From Planctomycetaceae bacterium (GTDB taxonomy: Bacteria; Planctomycetota; Planctomycetia; Pirellulales; Pirellulaceae): a DNA stretch of 34,789 bases. The notes beneath the pieces were generated by a model. The model had not been told where the DNA came from, made no database searches, and saw nothing but the letters and a program-made list of their open reading frames with translations. Below, piece by piece: positions 8,374 through 16,316 of this stretch. The DNA lies in contig PBSM01000088.1 of assembly GCA_002726245.1 (NCBI GenBank), forward strand, positions 1 to 34,789, in the 5' to 3' direction. Positions within the stretch are counted from its first letter, which is position 1, and each line of letters begins with the position of its first letter. Both the position numbers and the translations under genes were made by a program.

Positions 8374-8439
8374 GAATTCTGAAAGTGCTCTAGCCATCGC
8401 TCTTCCTGTCGAAACTGACGACCGCTACAGCAACTCGCT

Positions 8440-10114
8440 TCATTCTGTGTCGCGCAGTTGTTGCAGGACTTCGGCGGGTGGTGTCCAACCGATGCGTCGC
8501 ACTTCGCTTGGTTCGTATTCGCAGGTGATCAGATAGAGGTCGCGTTTGACAGACTTCTGTGGTGGAACGTTGACTTGGACTTGCGTGAAACCGTTGGCCG
8601 GCCACGATCGCCAGCCGTCGCTGTCGCCAGGCTCAAGCAAGTGGCCGTTGAGTCGCACGGCGTTGATGGTTGGACGGTTGTATGGGAGACGCAAGCGAAA
8701 ACCGATGCCGTGTTGTATCGGCTCCGGCGAGTCACCCGCGGAGCGTGCCTTGTCGATCGCGAGCATGATCTCTGGACCGGAACGTACCACGCCGCTCAGC
8801 GCTGCCGCGTCGATTTCGTTGCGAGCACCGGCGGCCAACAAGAACTGGTCACGGTCCTTCGTCAACACCTCGGCCGCCGCCTCCGAAGTCGCAACGAAGT
8901 AAGTGTCCCGGCCATCCGTTTGGGGATACAAGACGGCTTGCGTGAAGCGGCCCTGCTTTTGCCAAAGTTCGACTCGGCTGCGGCGACGCTGCTCGGCGGT
9001 CTTTCCCCAAGCGGTCACGTAATGGCCAATGAAGGCTTTGACGCGGTCGACCGGATAGCCGGGGATGCGGTTCGTCTTGCCAGCGGCCATTGCCGATTCG
9101 CAGCAATCCGCGCAATCGAGCAACGCCGCTCTGTTCCCAACCGACTTCAAACGCCATCACCATCGTGTGGTACTTGGCATAGCCGTACTGAGCGGTGTAG
9201 AAGTTTGGCTGTCCCCGCCAGGTCCGATCCGCAATCGGATTCATTACCGGCCCATGAAAGGATCGCTGCGCGTCGGCTTCAAATCGATCCGAGGGATAAC
9301 CGGCTTCTCTCCCGGCTGCGATCATCGCTTCGGTGACGCGCCAATCCCAGGGTCGCAAAGCGTAGTTCGAGTAGGCCGAGCCTGTGATCTCGATCATCGT
9401 CTGCCCTTGGTAGCGAGTCCGATCACCGAGTTTGTCGACTGGATACTCCTGCAAACCCGTGCCATGCACGTCCACGTGAACGTCGGGCTTCCATCGGTCG
9501 ACGACCTCCAACACAGCCTTGACTTCCGGTGCCTTGTCGGCAGATTTGTATTGCAACTTCTCGAGGTCCCAATGCTGCGGGCCACCGCCGGTATAAGGAT
9601 CGATCTTGGCCGCGTTCCCAAAGCGGTCTGTGCGGAAGAACGCTTCTGGATGATTGATCGGCATCACTAGCAAAACTTGCTTGCGCAGCGTCTGGCGCGC
9701 CTCTTGGGAATCACCCAGCAACCATTCAGTCAGATGCAGGATCGTTGTTGTTCCGGATCGCTCAGGGCCACCGTGTAGCGCGGTCACCAAGCACACCTGC
9801 TTGTCCGCATTGGGAATGCTGGTGTCCGTGATGGTAAGCAGATGAATCCCGAGCCCGTCGCTCGACGAACCAACTTGTTCGACGTCGAGAATCTTCGGGT
9901 GCTGCTTTTCCCAGTACTCTAAAGTCGCAACATATTCTTCAGATGTAAGCCGATGGACGCGCTGAGGCGTGCGTGGATCTCGAGCGTCTTGTGCTTGCAG
10001 TGCACTTGCGCTTACGAGCAATACGGCCGCCAAGACCAGCAACGAAGAGGTGTCTTGTGAGAGCATTGGTATTCGCGATCCGTGGGAAGTGCCGATTACG
10101 ATGTTCCGTGTCAT
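8440..10114 (-). pseudogene. M14 zinc carboxypeptidase family gene with one frameshift
   Basis: Translation starts at ATG 10114, overlapping the preceding stop as ATGA, with GGAG just upstream. A signal peptide follows (LLVLAAVLLVSASALQAQ). M14 features are ALHGGPERSG (first zinc ligands), VHVDVHGTG (third ligand His) and AFEVGWEQ (catalytic Glu). The sequence then continues as GLLRIGNGRWQDEPHP but leaves frame. The proper continuation, GYPVDRVKAFIGHYVTAWG, is in another frame that ends at 8440. One extra base in the GGGG run at 9061-9064 (plus strand) explains it; removing it gives 557 residues. The metal motif is H-x3-E rather than the classical HxxE. The downstream half is conserved-looking, so this is either a recent mutation or a sequencing/assembly error. 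The family removes C-terminal residues from peptides. It is translationally coupled to the ferredoxin-fold gene upstream. Confidence 0.8.
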
Positions 10115-10836
10115 TTGCTCCAGCTCGCAAAGTATTCTGGGGCCCATTTGCGGGCCAAGTGTATGGTGCGTCGGGCGTGCATGCCGTGGGGGAGTGCTTC
10201 TTCGCCCGCTACCCAGGCTTCGGCCGCTTTTAAGGTTGGCAACTCGATGACCCACGCTCGGTGCCAGTCCGCCTGGGGAGACAGCAGTTGGAAACCCTCG
10301 ATCCGTATCAAGCCGTGCTCGCGGGCGATGTCTTGCATTAAGGCGGTGTGTTGAGCATCGCCACGTTCCTCGGGCATCAGCGATTCGGCACCGGGCCGAT
10401 ACCTTGCGAACATCAGAACGACGATGCTGCCTGGATCGATTCGCAACTTCCCAATGGTGTGAGGGTCTGCTGCGAGGGGGACGATCGGCGGAGCGGGCTG
10501 CGTCACCCACGCCGAATAGCGCTGGGGCTCGATTTGTCGGGAGAGATGATACTCGTAATAGCCATAGGGTCCGCACAGCGGAGCCATCTCGGCTCGAATC
10601 CACGCCTCGGCGCCTTCCAAGGTGGGAAACTCGATCAGCCAGAACCGCTGCCAATCGCCCTGCGGTCCGATCAAACGAAAGCCTTCCAGTCGCGGCATCG
10701 TGTGCCGGTGGGCAACGGACAACATCAGATCAACATGTGTTTGTTCAAACTCACTTCGCTCTTGGTCACTCAACTGATGCCATGCAGGCAGCCGACCGCC
10801 CTTGAAGAGAACGACAACAGGGTCGCGATCAGTCAC
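10111..10836 (-). CDS. Duplicated dimeric alpha/beta-barrel (NIPSNAP/YCII-like) protein
   Basis: This 241-residue protein starts at GTG 10836 with GAGGAG and AGGAG upstream. No signal peptide is visible, so it should be cytoplasmic, unlike most of its neighbours. Residues about 47-110 and 176-239 are internal repeats: EGFRLIGPQGDWQRFWLIEF with PTLEGAEAW against EGFQLLSPQADWHRAWVIEL with PTLKAAEAW, each ending in an aromatic SAW/ASW. This is the signature of two ferredoxin-like halves forming an intramolecular dimeric alpha/beta barrel, as in NIPSNAP, EthD or YCII-type proteins. Such domains bind small molecules or catalyse varied minor reactions; none can be assigned here. It overlaps the M14 gene by four bases, indicating coupled translation. 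Confidence 0.75.
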   Translation of the reverse strand: MTDRDPVVVLFKGGRLPAWHQLSDQERSEFEQTHVDLMLSVAHRHTMPRLEGFRLIGPQGDWQRFWLIEFPTLEGAEAWIRAEMAPLCGPYGYYEYHLSRQIEPQRYSAWVTQPAPPIVPLAADPHTIGKLRIDPGSIVVLMFARYRPGAESLMPEERGDAQHTALMQDIAREHGLIRIEGFQLLSPQADWHRAWVIELPTLKAAEAWVAGEEALPHGMHARRTIHLARKWAPEYFASWSK

Positions 10837-10975
10837 TCTCCTATACTCCTCGGCTTAGGTTTGTTCGTCCGCTTTTGATGTGCTACTCCGCCTGAGCGTG
10901 ACAACCGACTTGGTTTGGTTTCTGGGTGTGTACTGTCTCCGCGTTTGGCCACATAGGAGCCGCCGAGGGGCAATC
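10837..10975. other. 139-bp gap between minus-strand genes
   Basis: This is the longest gap in the right-hand part of the minus-strand run apart from the REP-containing ones. It holds the ribosome binding sites of the gene starting at 10836 and possibly a promoter. I see no clear hairpin or promoter boxes. Confidence 0.3.
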
Positions 10976-12325
10976 TCATCCATGGCTGAAGTAAACGCGA
11001 TTATTCAACAAATCGGTGTTCCCTTTCCCGGCGGGGCCTGCTGTGAACAGAATACCAGGATGCGGTGCAAGCTGATTGTGGCCCGTGGGGCGTTCGATCG
11101 ACGGCAGCCAGTGCGATGTGTTGGCGTCGAAAACGCTGATCGCTCGGAACTGAATGCGGTCGTCGCCATCGATTGTGAACGCGACGATTTCGTTGCTCGG
11201 GTCGCCCCAGATCTTTTTCTTTCGCTCGCCGGTCTGCAGTTGGGCTACGCCGTGGAGCCGACCGGCCTGATCAAACGACAGCCCGCCCGCCATGATCAAA
11301 TTGAATGACCGCCACTCGGCCGGGAGATGATCGTTCAGGCGAGTTCGTTTCCACTGACCCGCTCCGTCTGGCGTCGCGAGCCAGCTCTCGCCTTTCAGTT
11401 TAGCGACAACACTGTAGATCAAGTGTGGCTTGCCCGTTGGCGACACAGCCAAACAGCCCGCGCGCAGTTCCCGCTGGAAGTCTTCGCCCCCCTTTGCGAG
11501 CACCTCGATGTTTTCTGGTGTAATAGGGTCATTGATCATCGCACCATCGGATCGTCTCCAGGTGCGGCCCAAGTCGTCGCTCTTCATGTAAGCCACTGTC
11601 TGCAGTCGGCCGTAGCTGTTGCTGTCAGACTTTTCATGAAATCGGCAGCAAAGATGGATGGTGCGGCGATCCGGTCCCCAAGCGAGCGATTCCTGAAAAT
11701 GCGCATAGCCCTTGTGACGCGAAGACATGATTGGTCCGACGCGATTCCAGTCGCGGTGTGGTTTCTTCTCCCACAACTCAACGATCCACGGTCGATCGCT
11801 GAAGCTCCGACGAGCCGTGAAGTAGAGCGTGTCGTCCTGGCCGCAGATTATGGTGGGATACGTCAGTCGCTGGCCGAATTGCACTTCGTCTTCCCATTCC
11901 GACGCGTCATTCGGCCGCTTGGATCGTCGGTAGCGAAACGGGTCGTGATGCGTGAAGTAAGTAATGTGCAGGTGGCCCTCCGAATCGATCGTCAATGCAG
12001 GCCCGCCATGATTGTCCTTGGCCTCGCCGACGGTGTAGGTCGGCGACCACTGGCCTGACTTGTGGTCGAGCGTCGCGACCCGCACGCGGAATCCTTCCGC
12101 CGGCGAGTCGAGCCAAGCCACATGCGTCTTCCCATTGTAGGTGATGATCCGATTGGCTTCGGCGTATCCTGTCGCGCGCCCGCAACCTTGCGTCGAGAGT
12201 CGATGCAGATCCTCTTGTGGCCTCCGATCGCCAAACGCTGGAAACGCCATCGCACACGCTGATGCTCCCATTGTGCTGGCAAGTAGCTCACGTCGACTGA
12301 TCGTGAGTATTTGCGAATGATTCAT
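10976..12325 (-). CDS. Tat-exported BNR_4-type propeller, candidate polysaccharide lyase (PL24/25-like)
   Basis: This 449-residue protein starts at ATG 12325, with GGGGAG six bases upstream. TISRRELLAST (8-18) is a twin-arginine signal. The body resembles 'BNR repeat-containing family member' propellers (Pfam BNR_4): DNHGGPALTIDSEGHLHITY and THHDPFRYRR, with later blades such as MKSDDLGRTWRRSDG. As I recall, PL24/PL25 ulvan lyases of this fold use two His about 20 residues apart and a Tyr-Arg pair 16 apart. Here His106 and His126 are 20 apart, and Tyr156 (LTYP) and Arg172 are 16 apart. This supports a lyase-type active site on a uronate-containing polysaccharide, but the substrate is inferred. 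The gene follows the 522-residue secreted protein by 40 bp. Confidence 0.75.
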   Translation of the reverse strand: MNHSQILTISRRELLASTMGASACAMAFPAFGDRRPQEDLHRLSTQGCGRATGYAEANRIITYNGKTHVAWLDSPAEGFRVRVATLDHKSGQWSPTYTVGEAKDNHGGPALTIDSEGHLHITYFTHHDPFRYRRSKRPNDASEWEDEVQFGQRLTYPTIICGQDDTLYFTARRSFSDRPWIVELWEKKPHRDWNRVGPIMSSRHKGYAHFQESLAWGPDRRTIHLCCRFHEKSDSNSYGRLQTVAYMKSDDLGRTWRRSDGAMINDPITPENIEVLAKGGEDFQRELRAGCLAVSPTGKPHLIYSVVAKLKGESWLATPDGAGQWKRTRLNDHLPAEWRSFNLIMAGGLSFDQAGRLHGVAQLQTGERKKKIWGDPSNEIVAFTIDGDDRIQFRAISVFDANTSHWLPSIERPTGHNQLAPHPGILFTAGPAGKGNTDLLNNRVYFSHG

Positions 12326-12365
12326 CTTGGTCTCCCCAAGCAGTCTGCGCGACCGGCCTTCCGAG

Positions 12366-13934
12366 TCATGGGTTGGACATGACCCCTTCGAGCGATACGC
12401 ACCGATGTGGGCCGTAGATGCCGGAGCCCCATTTGACGTCTTTGAGCGATCCCACCTTTCCGATCCGCTCGGCCATTGATCCTGTCAGGCGAGTCGTCGC
12501 CAACAGGACTCCGTCCTGCCGAATCGACATCTTGCTGTCGCCGATGATGAACTCCAACTTGGTCGGGCCGTCAGTCCACTTTGTCGATGCCGACAGGTGG
12601 CCTGGCATGGTGGCGCGATAGACTTTGCCATAGGATTTCCACTTGTCGGGAGTCAGGAACGGATATTTGTCGGGCTTCCACTCGTAGGGCGCTTTCGCGG
12701 ATGTTGAGATGAAAAGATCGGGGCCGCTTGGCACCAGGCTCGTGACGCGCTGCCCCCACATATTCCGCGGCTCGTTGTTTTGATTCTCGATGTCGTAGGG
12801 GTGGGTGATCTTCGACGAGAGCGCCGGGTGGTCGAACATGCGTTGCATGAAGTGCCACTCGCGGCTGTCGGCGTTGTAGCGCCACACCTCTGCCCACGGC
12901 CAAACACCAACCATCAAGTCGCCACCGTAGATGGTAGTGGTCTGCGCTTCGCGCGAGCTGCCCGAGACTCCTTTGAGCACGGGCGGCCAACCTTCTTGAT
13001 CGGTGATCTTCTTGCCGTCGTACTCGAAGACACGGCCGGTCGGATACTGTCCCATCAACAAGCGATCATGAAACGCCAGCGTCGAGTAGAGTTGATAACT
13101 GACACCGAGCTGCGGCTCGAGGAGCATTGTCCAGGCGCCGTCTTCAAAGACATAGAAGCCACCGATGTTGGACCCAGTGACGATCTGGTCGCCTAATTGC
13201 CCCCACGCAAATGTCGTTTCGCCGACGACCGGCAGTCGATACACAACTGCTTCGGAGAGATCAACCTTTTCTGCCGACGGCGTCCAGGGGCAGGCATAGA
13301 GCCGGCTGAAGCCGTCGTCATCATTCTCGTAGAACCGGTACGGCTTGTCTCCGCGATTGACGTGGTAGAAGCAAAGACGGCCATTGGCATAGAAGAACAA
13401 CTGGTAGCTGCCTTTGCTAGGCGGCTCGAGAATTGTTTGGCCGTTCCACGTCACCCGGCTGTCACCAAATGACAGTACCCCGTTACCAACGCGCATCGTC
13501 TCGTTAGTCCCGCCCTTCCCGTCGGCGCGATCCCAACCGCGTGTCTTCGCGTTCCATGCGTGCAATCCCCCGTAGGTCGAGTAGACAGTACCATCGCGTT
13601 CAAAGACATAAGCGCCGACGAGGTTGTCGGTCGGACGCGGCAGTTCCTCGACTTTCATTTCACGACGGCCATTGGCGGGCCGAATGAAGAACTGCACGGC
13701 ATGCCGGTCTGCCCGATAGCGAGTGTTGTAGGCGTTCTGAAAACCGGCACCGACAACGAACGAGTTATCATTCGTCTTGGCTTCAAACAACGAACCAAAA
13801 CATTGACCGAGATCCTGTCCGCGGTCGATCGCGACGGTGGCCTTAATCTCAGCCGTCGCCGCTTCGTCGGCAGCCGCGGCGATCACAAACAAAAGGGACA
13901 GACACGTAATGGTCGAAGTCGGCGGTTGGCTCAT
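12366..13934 (-). CDS. Secreted beta-propeller-like protein of unknown family
   Basis: This 522-residue protein starts at ATG 13934. A Sec signal peptide is visible (TCLSLLFVIAAAADEA). Repeated short beta motifs ending in aromatic-Asp or Gly turns run through it (GAYVFERDGTVYSTYGGLHAW, GGFYVFEDGAW, GRVFEYDGKK, AEVWRYNADSREW). This indicates a propeller with about six or seven blades. The C-terminus (GKVYRATMPGHL, KLEFIIGDSKMSIRQDG) looks like a small concanavalin-type or carbohydrate-binding beta-sandwich. I did not recognise a catalytic motif. Its position between a lyase-like gene and an esterase-like gene suggests a glycan-related role, which is inference only. Confidence 0.7.
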   Translation of the reverse strand: MSQPPTSTITCLSLLFVIAAAADEAATAEIKATVAIDRGQDLGQCFGSLFEAKTNDNSFVVGAGFQNAYNTRYRADRHAVQFFIRPANGRREMKVEELPRPTDNLVGAYVFERDGTVYSTYGGLHAWNAKTRGWDRADGKGGTNETMRVGNGVLSFGDSRVTWNGQTILEPPSKGSYQLFFYANGRLCFYHVNRGDKPYRFYENDDDGFSRLYACPWTPSAEKVDLSEAVVYRLPVVGETTFAWGQLGDQIVTGSNIGGFYVFEDGAWTMLLEPQLGVSYQLYSTLAFHDRLLMGQYPTGRVFEYDGKKITDQEGWPPVLKGVSGSSREAQTTTIYGGDLMVGVWPWAEVWRYNADSREWHFMQRMFDHPALSSKITHPYDIENQNNEPRNMWGQRVTSLVPSGPDLFISTSAKAPYEWKPDKYPFLTPDKWKSYGKVYRATMPGHLSASTKWTDGPTKLEFIIGDSKMSIRQDGVLLATTRLTGSMAERIGKVGSLKDVKWGSGIYGPHRCVSLEGVMSNP

Positions 13935-13972
13935 CGGTTGTTCTCTCGAGGGGCAGAGGCTTCATCCACAAA

Positions 13973-16312
13973 TCACTCCGGCCAGTTTAAGTGATAGTGC
14001 AGAAATCGGAACGTGCCTTTCCCGTTGATTGTGTGCGGGCCGTCGAAGAATTCCAGTTCGGCGCGGTCGCTGATTCGCAACGTGTCGTAATGACGACGGA
14101 CTTTGCCGAATTCCGCGGCGACCAGTTCGGTCGGTTGCCCGCCGTCGCGATGCCCCGCTTCGACCATGAAGGGGCGTGGCGACATCAGCATCGCCAACTC
14201 CGCATAACTGGCGACATGCCCCAAGTTCCATTCGGGAATCTCGTACTCTCCCGTGAAGATGTATGCGTACGGCTCTTCGTTGGTCGCGATCGTCTTTACC
14301 CAGTCGGTGAAATCTCCCGAGCAGATGGAAAGGCAATATCGATCGACAAACGGCGGCACACGCATCGCCGTCTTGCCCCCGTACGACAGGCCATAGAAGG
14401 CCATGCGGTCGGCGTCGATATTCGGCAGCGTGGCCAGCCAATTCAGCGTCGTTCTATGCTGCTCGATGATGAAACTGAAAAGCGACAAGCCGAGTGGATT
14501 GGCTTTGCGCTGGATCGAGCGAAACCGATCGCGTCCGCGGTAGGGATTCTGCGGCGAGTAGACAATGAATCCTCGACGACACAACTCGGCCGCGAATGCC
14601 TTGTAGGCTCGAAAGGCCGGCGGCTTGCGCGAAATCGTGTCCATCGCCGTTGCTTCTAGCCCATGCTGGCAGATGACGACCGGACGCTTTTCATCAGGCT
14701 TCATGTTCTTGGGCAACAGCAAGATGCCCGCGGCGATGATGTCCGGCGCGACGTCCAGCACGACTTCGTAACCAAGGTAGTCCTCGGTATCGAGAATCAG
14801 TCGCGTCCGCGGATTCGGCGGAGTGCGCCGAACGTTCAGGCGTCCGATTAATTCGTCGTGAACCATGTTCCGGAATCGGTTGCGTGCCGGGAACCAAGTC
14901 TCGACGGATGACAAGTCTGCCTTCCATTTGGCCGCCCGCACCTTGTGGCTCTGCCGCAACAGCTTCTGAACGAAGGCCTGCATTTCGTCAAGCTGTCGCT
15001 GCTGGCGGTCTTTATGCGATGGCGTTCTTCCCGCTTCCCACTTCTCTGGTTCAGCGTCGACATCTAGTTCGACCGCCAGCGCTGCAGAAAACGTCGACAG
15101 GGCCTTCGCGCTTCCGGCGAGACCTCGCCCTTCTTTGTCACTGACTGCAAGAATGAATTCCCCTTCGTGGCCAAGCCGTTTGTAATGAACTGCACCGCGC
15201 CGATGTTCTGCTACAACGGAACTGAGCGGACACGTTGTGATGCGACCCGGAGCCGCTGAATCTCTGTGCCCCTTTGTCACTTCAGGCGGACCGGCTACCT
15301 CCTCGACCCGACAGGCTTCGATGACGAGTCGCCGGGGAGTAACCATGCCTGCCAGTTCCGCGTCACCAAACTCGGTCAACAACCGCCACACGTTCCGATA
15401 GATCGGTTCTCGCCACATCTCTTCTCGTTCTTGGAAGTAACCAGAGACCAGTGTTGAGTCGATCCGGGAATCCAGAGCTGCGGCGCAAAGCGCGATCAGG
15501 CCGCCTTCGCCGACTCCGGCAACTCCGATAAGTAAATCTGGCGAATGCTGCTCGAACAGATCAACCGCGGCGAGCACTTTTTGGACTTCAAAACCGATGA
15601 TATGCCGACCCATTTCAAAGGCTTGGCGATAGAGGAACTCGCGATGCGGCAGATTCGTGAAGCCAACGTCAGGATGTCCGGAGAACTCATCACTCCGGCT
15701 GATCATTGTGGGAATCGCGACGAGACAACCGGCTTTCGCGAGCCATCTGACAAACTGCAGTTGCTCCGGGAACGAATCCGAAATCCCACAGAGCATCTCC
15801 GGGGTCCAGTCGGCATCCGGCAGCGCAACCACGGCCGCGCGAATCCGGTCCGGCTTGAGCAACAGGCCCTCTGCCGTGACGCCTTCGAGAACTTGCCACT
15901 TGATTTCGTGAACGGTGACTGACTGTGACCGGGCGACGATCGACGAACGATCGAGCGTGGCGAGAAGCTCGAAGCTCAGTCGTTTCGACGCCGCACTAAC
16001 ACGCGAATCCGTCGCACCAATCATCTTGCGAAAACGATCGCGATTCTCCATGATGCTCTCGTTGTAGGCATCCGCACTGGAATAGTCGCGCTGCCACAAC
16101 GCGCTGCGGCGCTCACGCGACTTCAAGAGTTCCCGCGAGCAGAAGCGGTGGATCCCTTCTACCATCACCACGTCGACGGGGCGATCGAGCATTAGCGGAG
16201 CCGTGCCTGACAGCGTGGCGTCCGCCGCGTACACCGTCGTAGCAGTCATCAGAACGATAGCCACAAAGGTGGCCATCAATCGTTCGCGGACTTCAATCGG
16301 GCGTTCTGCCAC
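13973..16312 (-). CDS. Exported tandem alpha/beta hydrolase (acetyl-xylan-esterase/dienelactone-hydrolase-like)
   Basis: GTG 16312 is preceded by AGGAG eight bases upstream and lies four bases past the previous stop. The product has a signal peptide (core ATFVAIVLMTATTVYA). The 779 residues contain two hydrolase halves. The C-terminal half has the nucleophile elbow YGLSYGG with Ser643, an acid candidate in EAGHRDGG (718-725), and DGPH with His760, so it should be active. In the N-terminal half the elbow reads AGVGEGG, with Gly268 at the nucleophile position, so it is probably inactive. The C-terminal half resembles Abhydrolase_7/acetyl-esterase-type enzymes common in polysaccharide loci. A role removing ester groups from a glycan fits the context. 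The start is adjacent to an LFVD propeller gene, implying coupled expression. Confidence 0.8.
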   Translation of the reverse strand: MAERPIEVRERLMATFVAIVLMTATTVYAADATLSGTAPLMLDRPVDVVMVEGIHRFCSRELLKSRERRSALWQRDYSSADAYNESIMENRDRFRKMIGATDSRVSAASKRLSFELLATLDRSSIVARSQSVTVHEIKWQVLEGVTAEGLLLKPDRIRAAVVALPDADWTPEMLCGISDSFPEQLQFVRWLAKAGCLVAIPTMISRSDEFSGHPDVGFTNLPHREFLYRQAFEMGRHIIGFEVQKVLAAVDLFEQHSPDLLIGVAGVGEGGLIALCAAALDSRIDSTLVSGYFQEREEMWREPIYRNVWRLLTEFGDAELAGMVTPRRLVIEACRVEEVAGPPEVTKGHRDSAAPGRITTCPLSSVVAEHRRGAVHYKRLGHEGEFILAVSDKEGRGLAGSAKALSTFSAALAVELDVDAEPEKWEAGRTPSHKDRQQRQLDEMQAFVQKLLRQSHKVRAAKWKADLSSVETWFPARNRFRNMVHDELIGRLNVRRTPPNPRTRLILDTEDYLGYEVVLDVAPDIIAAGILLLPKNMKPDEKRPVVICQHGLEATAMDTISRKPPAFRAYKAFAAELCRRGFIVYSPQNPYRGRDRFRSIQRKANPLGLSLFSFIIEQHRTTLNWLATLPNIDADRMAFYGLSYGGKTAMRVPPFVDRYCLSICSGDFTDWVKTIATNEEPYAYIFTGEYEIPEWNLGHVASYAELAMLMSPRPFMVEAGHRDGGQPTELVAAEFGKVRRHYDTLRISDRAELEFFDGPHTINGKGTFRFLHYHLNWPE

Positions 16313-16316
16313 GTTA

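Noticed and set aside
8458..9336. A 292-codon plus-strand open frame
   Set aside because: It lies opposite the M14 gene; the minus strand carries the recognisable family sequence in both of its frames.
8849..10654. A 601-codon minus-strand open frame read as one gene
   Set aside because: The first 180 codons are a shadow of the ferredoxin-fold gene in another frame, and the last ~70 are out of frame after the break at 9061-9064. Only the middle is real M14 sequence.
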